Below are positions 1-9,144 of a stretch of 64,000 nt of DNA, in pieces. The translations under genes and the position numbers were made by a program. Source of the stretch: Betaproteobacteria bacterium (GTDB lineage: Bacteria > Pseudomonadota > Gammaproteobacteria > Burkholderiales > Burkholderiaceae_C); the NCBI GenBank assembly GCA_016704535.1, contig JADIZZ010000001.1:62001-126000 (forward strand), in the 5' to 3' direction. Below the pieces are notes generated by a model. It saw nothing but the letters and a program-made list of their open reading frames with translations, made no database searches and was not told where the DNA came from. How positions within the stretch are numbered: the stretch's first letter is position 1; each line of letters opens with the position of its first letter.

Positions 1-513
1 CGCCCGGAACAGGGTCCCGGCTTCGGTCCGGCCCTGCCGCTTCAGGCCGGTGAAACGCCCGATCTGCCGGGCGGCCGGCGCAGCGCTGGACGCCGCCAAC
101 TGGGGGGCGGGCTGGCAGGTGGGCGTGGCAGGGGAAGAACGGCCCGTGTCTCGCCGCCCTGCTGCTGCACCGGACGCACCAGGTTCTGGCCGACGCGGCA
201 GGACCAGCGTCGGTGTCTCATCGTTGTCGAGCCAGGTATCGGGTTCGACCCGTCGGCTCTGCGCGGCCAACTGCGCGGCCAACTGCGCGGCGCGCCGGGC
301 GGAAATCGGTATCGCCGAATTCGCCTCGGGCTCGATCGCCGGCGTGGCTGTCTTCGCCGCGGCGGCGCCCGCATCGGCGATCTGCTTGCCGAGATAGCGC
401 TCCATCTCCTCTTCGCTGGGAGTCACCAGCGGAGCGGCGTCCGGGTCGTCCGTGTTCGGGCCGTACAACAACGGAACGTCGGGGCGCGAAGGGGGGGAGG
501 GCGGTGTGGTCAC
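1..513 (-). CDS. Partial N-terminus of a Pro/Ala-rich protein, possibly a second T6SS Ser/Thr kinase
   Basis: An open frame runs from a GTG at 513 leftwards off the window edge without a stop, so only about the first 171 residues are visible. The sequence is low-complexity, rich in Ala, Pro and Arg, with an AAQLAAQLAAQ repeat encoded by a short tandem DNA repeat near 270-295. No folded domain is visible. The tail shares two short motifs with the unstructured N-terminus of the PpkA-type kinase at 15,492-17,435: DDPDA near the start and a later DET(x)VL-like stretch (DETPTLVL here, DETVVVLK there). This hints at a related kinase or another substrate of the FHA protein, but that is inference. 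No good ribosome site precedes the GTG; an in-frame ATG at 405 is an alternative start. It is divergent from tssJ. Confidence 0.5.
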   Translation of the reverse strand, partial: MTTPPSPPSRPDVPLLYGPNTDDPDAAPLVTPSEEEMERYLGKQIADAGAAAAKTATPAIEPEANSAIPISARRAAQLAAQLAAQSRRVEPDTWLDNDETPTLVLPRRPEPGASGAAAGRRDTGRSSPATPTCQPAPQLAASSAAPAARQIGRFTGLKRQGRTEAGTLFRA

Positions 514-739
514 GGTGGGGAGGACGGGGGCTCTCAGCCAGACGATCGCAGTGTCGCATCGAGTCCGCCGGGCCGGGCGTCGCTCAGCCCGCGCTTGGCC
601 GCAACTGGTGACGCAGTGCTCGCCAACGGCCAGATCGGCAGAATCCGGATGCACTGCGATATCCTGCACCCGCCTCCAAAGTCACCGTTCGTGGCTGCCG
701 GGCTGGCTTATCCTCGCATCGAACCAACAGGAGCGGGTC

Positions 740-1258
740 ATGACGAGCAGCGACACAAGCGGGGTCCCGCAGGACCGAAGCGCTGAGCGCGGGCGTCGTC
801 GTGCGGGCCTGGCTCTGGCGGCGCTGGGCATTGCCTGCTGCGTGGGGGGGTGCGGCACGTTCGGCTCCAAGCCGGCGCGTGTGGAAGGAAGCATTGCCGC
901 GGCCGCCGGGCTGAACCCCAGCGTCAATGATCGGCCGTCGCCGCTGCTGCTGCGCATATATGAGCTGCGTTCGCCGACGGCTTTCAACCAGGCGGACTTC
1001 ATGTCGCTGTACCAGTCCGACCAGGCCACCCTGGCGGCCGACCTGGTGGTGCGCGAGGAAATGATGCTGCAGCCCGGCGAGGTGCGTCCTTTCAACAAGC
1101 AGCTTTCGCCCGAGACCCGCTTCATCGGCGTGATCGCGTTTTACCGCAACCTGGAGAGGGCCACCTGGCGCGCCGTGGTGCCGGTGGCCCCGAACAAGAC
1201 GCAGAAGCTGGTCGTCCGCGCCGACAGGCTGGCGCTGTCGGCCACGCTGCAGCCCTGA
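740..1258 (+). CDS. tssJ: T6SS outer-membrane lipoprotein TssJ
   Basis: TssJ is the outer-membrane lipoprotein of the T6SS trans-envelope complex; it binds the periplasmic end of TssM. The 172-residue product has a basic N-terminus, a hydrophobic stretch and a lipobox ending VGGC (Cys38), followed by the TssJ fold with the family-typical RIYELRSPTAF and the FIGVIAFYRNLE segment. The ATG at 740 is chosen because AGGAG lies seven bases upstream (729-733) and the lipoprotein signal begins just after; the open frame extends further upstream but without signal-like sequence. It is first in a run with tssK (15-base gap), tssL, tssM and tagF, as expected for the envelope-complex genes of Burkholderiales T6SS loci. 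Confidence 0.95.
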   Translation: MTSSDTSGVPQDRSAERGRRRAGLALAALGIACCVGGCGTFGSKPARVEGSIAAAAGLNPSVNDRPSPLLLRIYELRSPTAFNQADFMSLYQSDQATLAADLVVREEMMLQPGEVRPFNKQLSPETRFIGVIAFYRNLERATWRAVVPVAPNKTQKLVVRADRLALSATLQP

Positions 1259-1273
1259 CGCCGCGGCCAGGCC

Positions 1274-2611
1274 ATGAGCTTTCAGCATCGGATCGTCTGG
1301 TCGCAGGGCATGTTCCTGCAGCCGCACCACTTCCAGCAGGAAGCGCGTTACGTCGAACACCTGGTCGATGCGCGAGTTGCAGCGTCGAACCCCTACGCCT
1401 GGGGATTCAGCGAACTCGTGCTGGACGAATCGCAGCTGGCCACCGGGCAGCTGGCACTGGCGCGGGCGCAGGGCGTGCTGCCGGACGGATCGCCCCTGTC
1501 GTTGCCGGATGGCGACCCGCTGCCGGCACCCATCACCGTTGCGGCCGACATGCACGACGAACTCGTGGTGCTCGCGGTGGCCCGCTCGCGCCCGGGCGCG
1601 ACCGAGGTCGACTTCGGCGACGGTGCCGGCGACAGCCACAGTCGCTATCGCGTGCTCGACAAGGACCTGCGCGACCAGACCCGCGCCGCCGACGACCCCG
1701 AACCCGTGCAGCTGGGCGCGCTGCGCGTGGCGCTGATGCGCGAGCGCGACGTCACCGACGGCCACGCCGTGCTTGGCGTGGCGCGCGTGCTGGAACGGCG
1801 CGCCGATGGACAGGTGGTGCTCGACCGGGGCTACATCGCGCCGCAGACGCGCATCGACGCCAGCGGACAGCTCTCGGCAACCGCCGGCCTGTTGCACGGT
1901 TTGATCCGCCAGCGGGCGCTGGCGCTGGCTTCGGGCATGGGGCAGCTGGGCAATGGTGTGTCCGAGATCGCCAACTTCCTGCAGCTGCAACTGCTGAACC
2001 GCGCCGAGCCGCAGCTGCACCAGTACGCTGCAGCGCCCAGCATGCACCCGTGGCCGTTCTACCTGGCCTGCCTGGCGCTGGCCGGCGAGCTGGCCACCTT
2101 CAACCGCGGCGAGCGCCAGCCGCCGGAATACCTGGCTTACCGGCACGATGCCCTGCAACAGGTCTTCGCGCCGGTGGTCCAGGACATCCGCGACTACATG
2201 TCGCGCGAGGTCCAGCGCCACGCGGTGGCCATCGACCTCATCGACCGCAGCCACGGCGTGCGAACGGCCGTCGTGCCCGACGCCGAATTGCTGCGCACGG
2301 CCGGTTTCGTGCTCGCCGTACGTGCGCAGTTGCCGACCGAGCAGCTGCGCCAGCGCTTCCCGGCGCAAAGCAAGCTGGGCCCGGTGGAGCGAATCAAGGA
2401 CCTCGTCAACCTGCAGTTGCCCGGCATCGTGTTGCGCAGCCTGCCAGTGGCGCCGCGGCAGCTGCCGTATCACGCGGGCAGTCACTATTTCGAGCTCGAA
2501 CGCCAGGGCGAACTCTGGAAACAGTTCGAACGCACAGGCAACCTGGCGCTGCACGTGGCCGGTGACTTCCCGGCGCTCGAGCTCGAGCTCTGGGCCGTCC
2601 GACAGGCCTGA
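1274..2611 (+). CDS. tssK: T6SS baseplate protein TssK
   Basis: TssK forms trimers that link the T6SS baseplate (TssEFG) to the membrane complex (TssL/TssM) in the cytoplasm. The 445-residue product starts with the family signature MSFQHRIVWSQGMFLQPHHF and has the usual TssK length. Later recognisable blocks include RIKDLVNLQLPGI and, near the C-terminus, YHAGSHYFELE. It follows tssJ by 15 bases and precedes tssL by 11 bases, consistent with one transcript. No anomalies are seen. Confidence 0.97.
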   Translation: MSFQHRIVWSQGMFLQPHHFQQEARYVEHLVDARVAASNPYAWGFSELVLDESQLATGQLALARAQGVLPDGSPLSLPDGDPLPAPITVAADMHDELVVLAVARSRPGATEVDFGDGAGDSHSRYRVLDKDLRDQTRAADDPEPVQLGALRVALMRERDVTDGHAVLGVARVLERRADGQVVLDRGYIAPQTRIDASGQLSATAGLLHGLIRQRALALASGMGQLGNGVSEIANFLQLQLLNRAEPQLHQYAAAPSMHPWPFYLACLALAGELATFNRGERQPPEYLAYRHDALQQVFAPVVQDIRDYMSREVQRHAVAIDLIDRSHGVRTAVVPDAELLRTAGFVLAVRAQLPTEQLRQRFPAQSKLGPVERIKDLVNLQLPGIVLRSLPVAPRQLPYHAGSHYFELERQGELWKQFERTGNLALHVAGDFPALELELWAVRQA

Positions 2612-2622
2612 TCGAGGTCGCG

Positions 2623-3996
2623 ATGAGCGAGCCACCGCCGCCGATCGACGACCCGTTCGCCACTCATTTCGGCGGCGAGCGCAGCATCCTCAAGCCCCGG
2701 CCCGGCGGCTGGGGCGAGGCGCGCAGTGCCGGAGAATCCGCCGCCCAGCAGCCGGCCGGTGACGCCGCGGTCGTCGACCAGGGCTTGAACCCGCTGCTGG
2801 GGGCCGCCAACCGCCTCTTGCTGCTGGTGCCGCAGTTGCGCCAGACTCGCCAGGTCGCCGACCCGGCCAGCCTGCGTGCCTCGCTGGCCCAGGGCATTCG
2901 CGAATTCGCCACGGCCGTGCAGGAGCGCGGCATCGCGCCCGAACGCGTCATGGCGGCCCGCTACGTGCTGTGCACCATGATCGACGAGGCGGCGGCCGAC
3001 ACGCCCTGGGGCGGTGGCGGGGTCTGGGGGCGGCACAGTCTGCTGGCGGAATTCCACAACGAGTCGTTCGGTGGCGAGAAGGTCTTCCAGCTGATGGCCC
3101 GTCTGGCCGAAAAGCCCGACGCCAACCGCGACCTGCTGGAACTCATCTACGCGGCACTGGCGCTGGGCTTCGAGGGCCGCTATCGCGTCGTCGACAACGG
3201 CCGGGCGCAGCTCGAAGCGGTGCGCGCGAAGCTGGCCCAGATCATCGGCCAGCAGCGCGGCGCCTACCCGGCGGCCCTGGCCCAGCATTGGCAGGTCGAG
3301 CCGCTGAAGGACCGCCCGGCGCTGTCCTGGCTGCCGCTGGCGCTGGTGGCAGCGGGGGTGGTGCTGCTGCTGGCGACGATCTACGCGTTCCTGTCCTGGT
3401 CGCTGGGCGGACGGTCAGACCCGGTCTACGGCCAGATCCAGAGCCTGCGCCTGGCGCCCCCGGTGGCCGCGGTGGCGCAACCGGCACCCGCGCCGCGCCT
3501 GGCCGTGCTGCTGCAATCGGACGTGCGTGCGCGCACGATCGAGGTTCGTGACGAGGTCGACCGCAGCGTCGTCACCGTGCGCGGCGACGGCCTGTTCGCG
3601 GCGGCCAGCGCCACCCTGGTGCCCGAACGCGAAGCGCTGATGCAGCGCATCGCCGAAGCCCTGGTAAGGGTCGGCGGCCAGATCCTGATCACCGGCCACA
3701 CCGACAACACGGCGATCCGCACGCTGCGTTACCCGTCGAACTGGCACTTGTCGGAAGACCGCGCACGTTCCGTCCGCGACCTGTTCGTCAAGTCCGGGGT
3801 GCCCGCCGACCGCATCCGTGCCGAAGGCCGCGCCGACGGCGAGAGCGTCGCTGCGAACGACACCCCCGCCAATCGGGCGCTGAACCGCCGGGTCGAAGTC
3901 ACGCTGTTCAGCGCCCGCACCGACTTGCCAGCCCGTGGCGCGAGCCCCACGGCGCCTGCAGCAGAAGCCAACGCCGCGTCTGGAGTCGGGCGGTGA
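2623..3996 (+). CDS. tssL: T6SS inner-membrane protein TssL with C-terminal OmpA domain
   Basis: TssL (DotU/IcmH family) is an inner-membrane anchor that binds TssM and TssK. The 457-residue protein has a Pro-rich start, a cytoplasmic DotU domain (about residues 45-220, with YVLCTMIDEAAADTPWG), one membrane segment (about 230-257, LPLALVAAGVVLLLATIY) and a C-terminal OmpA-like peptidoglycan-binding domain (about 325-440, with ILITGHTDNTAI and NRALNRRVEVTL). The fusion to OmpA makes this the evolved-type TssL, able to anchor the complex to the cell wall. Its stop overlaps the GTG start of tssM (GTGA, 3993-3996), which implies translational coupling. Confidence 0.97.
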   Translation: MSEPPPPIDDPFATHFGGERSILKPRPGGWGEARSAGESAAQQPAGDAAVVDQGLNPLLGAANRLLLLVPQLRQTRQVADPASLRASLAQGIREFATAVQERGIAPERVMAARYVLCTMIDEAAADTPWGGGGVWGRHSLLAEFHNESFGGEKVFQLMARLAEKPDANRDLLELIYAALALGFEGRYRVVDNGRAQLEAVRAKLAQIIGQQRGAYPAALAQHWQVEPLKDRPALSWLPLALVAAGVVLLLATIYAFLSWSLGGRSDPVYGQIQSLRLAPPVAAVAQPAPAPRLAVLLQSDVRARTIEVRDEVDRSVVTVRGDGLFAAASATLVPEREALMQRIAEALVRVGGQILITGHTDNTAIRTLRYPSNWHLSEDRARSVRDLFVKSGVPADRIRAEGRADGESVAANDTPANRALNRRVEVTLFSARTDLPARGASPTAPAAEANAASGVGR

Positions 3997-6900
3997 GAAG
4001 GCTGCTCGGGTTCGTCTTCAACCGCTGGGTGGCCCTGCTGCTGCTGCTGCTGGTGCTGGTGGCCCTGGTCTGGTTCGTCGGGCCGATCGTGGCGGTCGGC
4101 GACTTCGTGCCGCTGGAGACGCCGCGGGCGCGCTGGGTCGCCACCGCCATGCTGCTGGTCGTCGTGGCGGTCTGGCTGGGGTTGGCCTTGTGGCGCAAGC
4201 AGCGCGGCAACCAAAAAGTCGTCGAACGGCTGGTCGCCGCGCCGGCCGGGCCGGCCGCAGCCACCGAAAGCGCCGACCTGGCTGCCGTGCGCGAACGTTT
4301 CGAGCAGGCCTTGCTGACCTTGCGCAAGGCCCGCTTCGGCGCGGCGTCGGCGTCGGGCCAGGGCCTGTGGAGCCGGCTGAACGCCAAGTTCAGCGCCCGC
4401 TACCTGTATGAACTGCCCTGGTACGTGATCATCGGCGCACCGGGCTCGGGCAAGACGACGGCACTGCGCAATTCCGGCCTGCAGTTCCCGCTGGCCGGCC
4501 CGGGCGGGCAGGCGGGCGACATGGCCGTGCGCGGCGTCGGCGGCACGCGCAACTGCGACTGGTGGTTCACCGACCAGGCCGTGCTCATCGACACCGCCGG
4601 CCGCTTCGTCACCCAGGACAGCGACCAGGCCACCGACAAGGGCACCTGGACCGGATTCCTCGAGCTGCTGAAGACCTCGCGCCCGCGCCAGCCGGTCAAC
4701 GGCGTGATCGTCACCGTCTCCGTGCCCGACCTGCTTACCAAGAGCGCCGGCGACCGCGCCCGCTACGCCCAGGCGGCACGGCATCGGGTGCAGGAACTGC
4801 ACGAACAACTGGGCATGCGCTTCCCGATCTACCTGATGGTCACCAAGTGCGACCTGATGGCCGGCTTCACCGAGCACTTCGCCGCGCTCGACAAGGAGCA
4901 GCGTGCCACGCCCTGGGGCGTGACCTTTCCGCGCGCCACCGCGGGCGCCTGGGCCCAGGACCTTGGCAGCGAGCTCGATGCCCTGCTGCAGCGCCTGAGC
5001 GACGGCCTCGTCGACCGGCTGCAGGCCGAACCCGACCCCCAGCGGCGCATGCGCATCTATGGGTTCCCGAACCAGTTCGCACAGCTCACCGGCCCGCTGC
5101 AGGAATTCGTGCAGCAGGTGTTCTCGCCCTCGGCCTTCGAGGCCGACCCGCTGCTGCGCGGTGTCTACTTCGTCAGCGGCACGCAGGAAGGCACGCCTGT
5201 CGACCGCGTGCTCGGCGCGGTCGCCCGCCGCTTCAGGGTCGAGCAGGCGGTGCTGCCGCCGCTGCAGGCCAGCGGCCGCAGCTTCTTCCTGCAGCGCCTG
5301 CTGTCCGAAGTGATCTTTGCCGAGAGCGGCCTGGCCGGTACCGACCGGCGCTGGGAGCGGCGGCGCGCGCTGCTGGTGATGGCGGGCTACGCCGTGCTGG
5401 CGCTGGCCAGCGTCGGGCTCGTCGCGGCCTGGGCCGTCAGCTGGAGGAACAACGGCGCCTACATCGCCACGGTGGCCGAGCGCACCGGAACCGTTCGCCG
5501 CCAGGTGCAGGAGACGCCCAACCGCGCCACCGCCGACCTGCGCCCGATCCTGCCGGCCCTGGAGGCCACACGCGGGCTGGCGGCGGCCGGCGCGACACCC
5601 GACGAAGTGCCCCTGTCGCTGGGCTTCGGCCTGTACCAGGGCAGGAAGCTCGACGGCGCGGCACGGTTGGCCTACGAACGCATGCTCGTCGACGCCGTGC
5701 TGCCACGCCTGGCCTTGCGCGTCGAGCAGCAGCTGCGGGCCGGCGAGCAGCCCGATTCGCAGTACGAGGCGCTGAAGGCGTACCTGATGCTGTACGACCC
5801 CAAGCACTTCGATGCGCAGGCCCTGAAGACCCACATCGAAGCCGACTGGGACACCCAGCTGGCCAGCGAGCTGACGGCCGACCAGCGGGCGACCATGAGT
5901 CGTCATCTCGACGCCCTGCTCGCGCTCGGGCCGGCGATCTCGCCGATCGAGCAGGACAAGGCCCTGGTCGAAGCCACGCGCCAGAGGCTGGCAGCCGTGT
6001 CGCTGCCGCAGCGTGTGTACAACCGGCTGCGCCTGAGCGGCCTGGGCAGCGAGTTCAACGACTTCACCGTGGTGCGCGCTGGCGGGCCGAATGCCCAGCT
6101 CGTCTTCGCCCGCGCCAGCGGCGCGCCGCTGACACGTGGCGTGCCGGGCTTGTTCACCCACGATGGCTATCACAAAGGCTTCCAGGACAAGGTGGCCCAG
6201 GTGACGGCCCAGCTTGCGGTGGAGCAGGGCTGGGTGCTGGGTGCGGCTGCGCCGCAGATGAACGCGCGCGACGATGCCGTGGCCGCAGCCAAGCTGACCG
6301 ACGACGTGCGCCGGCTCTACCTGACCGACTACCGCGAGACCTGGAAGTCCTTCATCGCCGACATCCGGCTGCAGCCGCTGACCAGCGTCAGCCAGTCGCT
6401 GGAAAAGGCCCGCATCCTTTCCGCCCCCGACACCCCGCTGGTGCCGCTGCTGCGCGCCATCTCGCGCGAAACCACCTTGCTCGAAGGCCGTGGCCTCATC
6501 GTCGGCAAGGTCGACAAGAGCGTGCGCGAGATCGAGCAGAAGGTGGGCAGCCTGCTCGGCGGAGCGGGGCCGAAGACGCCGACCAGCGGTGCCCCGGGTC
6601 GGCAGATCGAGAGCATCGTCGACGACGAATTCGTCGGGTTGCGGCGCTTCGTGTTCGCCCCAGAAGGCGGCAAGGCGGCGCTCGACGGCGTCGTCGACCG
6701 CCTGCGCCAGTTGCAGGACCTGCTGAGCGCCGTCGACGCGGCCCTGAAGGGTGGTGCGGCACCGCCACAATCGCCGCTGCCCAACCAGCTGAAGGTCGAA
6801 GCGGCGAACTCGCCCGAGCCGGTGCGCAGCGTGCTGGACAGCCTGGGCTCCAGCAGCGCGCGCGTGGCGTTGATGCAGTTGCGCGAGAGCCTGTCGCGCG

Positions 6901-7577
6901 AGGTGCGCGCCTCGGTGGGCGAATTCTGCAACCAGGCCGTCGCCGGGCGCTTCCCCTTCGACCCCAACTCGGCGCGTGAAGTGACGCAGGCCGACTTCGC
7001 GGCGCTCTTCGGCCCAGGCGGCAAGTTCGAGCAGATGCAGGCCAAGCTGGCACCCTACATCGACACCAGCACGCGGCCCTGGAGCTTCCGTTCGGTGGAG
7101 GGCGTGCCGCTGGGTGCCGATGTCGGCACCCTGCCGCAGTTCCAGCGTGCCGCGGTCATCCGCGAGACCTTCTTCCCCGCAGGCGCCACGGTGCCGACGA
7201 TGCAGCTCGAGTTCAGGCCCGTGGAGATGGACACCTCGCTGCGCGAGTTCCTGCTCGACGCCGACGGCCAGAAGGTGCGCTACGACCACGGCCCGCAGCT
7301 GCCGCAGACGGTACGCTGGCCGGGCCCGCGCGGCAACGGCGTGGTGCGCGTGTCGGCGCTGCCGGCCGGCGCCACCGGCATGCTCAACGAAGGCCCCTGG
7401 GCGATGTTGCGTCTCTTCGAACGGGTCAACCTGACGCCTGGCCCGAGCAGCGAGAAGTTTCGCGCCACCTTCGACATCGACGGCCGCCGCGCGGTCTTCG
7501 ACATCACCGCCAGCAGCGTGCGCAACCCGCTGCGGTTGAGCGAGTTGCGTTCCTTCAGCTGCCCGAACGGCCTGTAG
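3993..7577 (+). CDS. tssM: T6SS membrane-complex protein TssM (IcmF)
   Basis: TssM is the large inner-membrane protein that spans the periplasm and docks on TssJ. The 1,194-residue product has two N-terminal membrane segments (about residues 13-35 and 47-68), a cytoplasmic NTPase-like domain with a Walker A motif GAPGSGKTT (about 148-156) and DTAGRF, a third membrane segment (about 470-490), and a long periplasmic part ending in the IcmF C-terminal domain (MQLEFRPVEMD, WPGPRGNGVVRV). The GTG start overlaps the tssL stop. Length and domain order fit full-length TssM with an intact Walker A. Confidence 0.97.
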   Translation: MRRLLGFVFNRWVALLLLLLVLVALVWFVGPIVAVGDFVPLETPRARWVATAMLLVVVAVWLGLALWRKQRGNQKVVERLVAAPAGPAAATESADLAAVRERFEQALLTLRKARFGAASASGQGLWSRLNAKFSARYLYELPWYVIIGAPGSGKTTALRNSGLQFPLAGPGGQAGDMAVRGVGGTRNCDWWFTDQAVLIDTAGRFVTQDSDQATDKGTWTGFLELLKTSRPRQPVNGVIVTVSVPDLLTKSAGDRARYAQAARHRVQELHEQLGMRFPIYLMVTKCDLMAGFTEHFAALDKEQRATPWGVTFPRATAGAWAQDLGSELDALLQRLSDGLVDRLQAEPDPQRRMRIYGFPNQFAQLTGPLQEFVQQVFSPSAFEADPLLRGVYFVSGTQEGTPVDRVLGAVARRFRVEQAVLPPLQASGRSFFLQRLLSEVIFAESGLAGTDRRWERRRALLVMAGYAVLALASVGLVAAWAVSWRNNGAYIATVAERTGTVRRQVQETPNRATADLRPILPALEATRGLAAAGATPDEVPLSLGFGLYQGRKLDGAARLAYERMLVDAVLPRLALRVEQQLRAGEQPDSQYEALKAYLMLYDPKHFDAQALKTHIEADWDTQLASELTADQRATMSRHLDALLALGPAISPIEQDKALVEATRQRLAAVSLPQRVYNRLRLSGLGSEFNDFTVVRAGGPNAQLVFARASGAPLTRGVPGLFTHDGYHKGFQDKVAQVTAQLAVEQGWVLGAAAPQMNARDDAVAAAKLTDDVRRLYLTDYRETWKSFIADIRLQPLTSVSQSLEKARILSAPDTPLVPLLRAISRETTLLEGRGLIVGKVDKSVREIEQKVGSLLGGAGPKTPTSGAPGRQIESIVDDEFVGLRRFVFAPEGGKAALDGVVDRLRQLQDLLSAVDAALKGGAAPPQSPLPNQLKVEAANSPEPVRSVLDSLGSSSARVALMQLRESLSREVRASVGEFCNQAVAGRFPFDPNSAREVTQADFAALFGPGGKFEQMQAKLAPYIDTSTRPWSFRSVEGVPLGADVGTLPQFQRAAVIRETFFPAGATVPTMQLEFRPVEMDTSLREFLLDADGQKVRYDHGPQLPQTVRWPGPRGNGVVRVSALPAGATGMLNEGPWAMLRLFERVNLTPGPSSEKFRATFDIDGRRAVFDITASSVRNPLRLSELRSFSCPNGL

Positions 7578-7628
7578 CAGGCCGGTCGACGGCAGGCTGC
7601 ATCCCGCCCTTCACCGCGAGGCCAGGTC

Positions 7629-8312
7629 ATGAGCACGCCAACGACAGCCGGCTGGTTCGGCAAGGTCTCGATGCTGGGCGACTTCGCCTCGCGCCGGCTC
7701 ACGCCCGAGTGGGTGGGGGCCTGCGACCGCTGGCTGTCGGAGGGCATGGACACCAGCCGCCGGCAGCTGGGTGAGGCCTGGATGCCGGCCTACCTGTCGG
7801 CGCCGCTGTGGCGCTTTGCCTGGGCGCCGGGTGTCGTCGACACGCAATGGTGGTTCGGTGTGCTGATGCCCAGCAGCGACAACGTCGGCCGCTACTTCCC
7901 GCTGGTTGTTGCGCAGCCGCGGCCCGCGCCGCCGGTGGACCGCTTCTCGATGGACCACCTGGAACTGTGGTGGCGCCACGTGTCGCACGCCGCGCTGCAC
8001 ACCCTGGCCGAGAACGCCAGGCTTGAAGCTTTCGAGGACGACCTGCAGCAGGCGCCGCCCTGGCCGATGGCCATCCATGCCCCCCACGTGCGGGTGGTGC
8101 AGGCGCCCGGCCGCGAACGCGTCAGCGTCGACCGCGCGGCCACGCTGGAGGGCTTCCTGCACGGTCTGGCAGCAACCTCGCTGCTGCAGCGGCTGGAAGG
8201 CTGCAGCCTCTGGTCGCCGCATGTCGGCCCCGACACTGCGATGGCCTGCACCATGCTCGGAGGGCTGCCGACGCCGGACGCCTTTGCCGACCTGCTGACC
8301 GGCCGCTGGTAG
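7629..8312 (+). CDS. tagF: T6SS-associated protein TagF (ImpM/DUF2094)
   Basis: TagF proteins are cytoplasmic regulators of T6SS assembly; in Pseudomonas aeruginosa TagF represses the H1-T6SS independently of threonine phosphorylation, partly through Fha. The 227-residue product has the family's early block (WFGKVSMLGDFASRRL) and the DNVGRYFPLVVAQP motif. It lies 51 bases after tssM and converges on pppA, with a strong hairpin between them. The neighbouring phosphatase, FHA protein and kinase give the same regulatory gene set as H1-like systems. Confidence 0.95.
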   Translation: MSTPTTAGWFGKVSMLGDFASRRLTPEWVGACDRWLSEGMDTSRRQLGEAWMPAYLSAPLWRFAWAPGVVDTQWWFGVLMPSSDNVGRYFPLVVAQPRPAPPVDRFSMDHLELWWRHVSHAALHTLAENARLEAFEDDLQQAPPWPMAIHAPHVRVVQAPGRERVSVDRAATLEGFLHGLAATSLLQRLEGCSLWSPHVGPDTAMACTMLGGLPTPDAFADLLTGRW

Positions 8313-8316
8313 GGCC

Positions 8317-8339
8317 GGGCAACGCGCGCGGCGTTGCCC
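8317..8339. terminator. Hairpin between convergent tagF and pppA
   Basis: A perfect nine-base inverted repeat, GGGCAACGC and GCGTTGCCC, surrounds a five-base loop directly after the tagF stop and just before the pppA stop (8341 side). It would serve transcripts from both sides. There is no T-run on either strand, so intrinsic termination is plausible but not certain. Confidence 0.5.
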
Positions 8340-8340
8340 T

Positions 8341-9144
8341 TCAGCGCAGGAAGACCTGGCGCGGCCTCGTGTCGTCGCTGCCGGCCTGGGTGACTTCGCC
8401 CGGGTCGCCGGACCAGACGGCGACGGCGCTGAAGTTGTCCTGCCGCGGCATCTTGCGTGCTTCGATCAGCACGCGCATTGCTTCCAGCCAGTCCTCGGGG
8501 GTCAGGGCGCGGGCCAGGGTGCTGCACAGCGCCTGGTCGTCCAGGCCTTCCCACCAGCCGTCGGTGCACAGCAGGAAGGCGTCGCCCTCCTGCACTTCGA
8601 CCGGCCGCACCACGGTGTGCGGATCGACCTCGCCTTCGATGCCCAGCGCTGCAACGAGCTGGTTCTTCTGCGGGTGATGCGTGGCCTGTTCGACGCTGAT
8701 CAGGCCGAGCCGCACCATGCGCTGCACGACGCTGTCGTCGGACGTGACGACGTCGGCGCGCTGCTGGCGGATGCGGTAGAGCCGCGAGTCGCCGACATGC
8801 GTCCACAAAGCGTGTTCACCCTCGGCGTCGATCCACAGCGTGACCACCGTGCTGTGCATGCGCAGTTCGGGCGCCGTGCCGTCCTGGTGCGCCAGCAGGA
8901 CGCGGTGCGCCTGGCGCACCATGCTCGTCAGACTGGCGGAGCAGAACTCCAGCCCGCCCTCGCGCAACAGCCGTTCCATGCAGTCGGCGGTGCGGTGCGC
9001 TGCCTCCGCGCCGCGACGGTGGCCGCCTGCACCGTCGGCGACCACGGCGAAATGGGCCTGTGGCGTCGACCCATGACGGACGACGTCCTCGTTGTGGCTG
9101 CGCGCGCCCGTCAGGCTGCAGCCGGCGATGCGGATGCGGCTCAT
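8341..9144 (-). CDS. pppA: T6SS PP2C-type Ser/Thr phosphatase PppA
   Basis: PppA removes phosphate from threonine on the FHA protein and so opposes the kinase PpkA in switching the T6SS on. The 267-residue protein has the metal-binding and catalytic blocks of the PP2C family: VVADGAGGHRRGAEAA near residue 35, THVGDSRLYRIR near 115, LLCTDGWWEGL near 190 and DNFSAVAV near 240. It lies last in a minus-strand run, and its ATG overlaps the stop of tagH by four bases (ATGA, 9141-9144), so enzyme and substrate are translationally coupled. Confidence 0.95.
   Translation of the reverse strand: MSRIRIAGCSLTGARSHNEDVVRHGSTPQAHFAVVADGAGGHRRGAEAAHRTADCMERLLREGGLEFCSASLTSMVRQAHRVLLAHQDGTAPELRMHSTVVTLWIDAEGEHALWTHVGDSRLYRIRQQRADVVTSDDSVVQRMVRLGLISVEQATHHPQKNQLVAALGIEGEVDPHTVVRPVEVQEGDAFLLCTDGWWEGLDDQALCSTLARALTPEDWLEAMRVLIEARKMPRQDNFSAVAVWSGDPGEVTQAGSDDTRPRQVFLR

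Noticed and set aside
698..716. Sigma-54-like TGGC...GC element upstream of tssJ
   Set aside because: The spacing between the GG and GC elements is one base short of the consensus.
584..2635. 683-codon minus-strand frame
   Set aside because: It is a shadow of tssJ and tssK; the plus-strand proteins are unmistakable.
3729..7289. 1,186-codon open frame on the minus strand
   Set aside because: It lies entirely against tssM, has an Arg/Gln/His-rich composition typical of antisense frames in GC-rich DNA and no recognisable domain.
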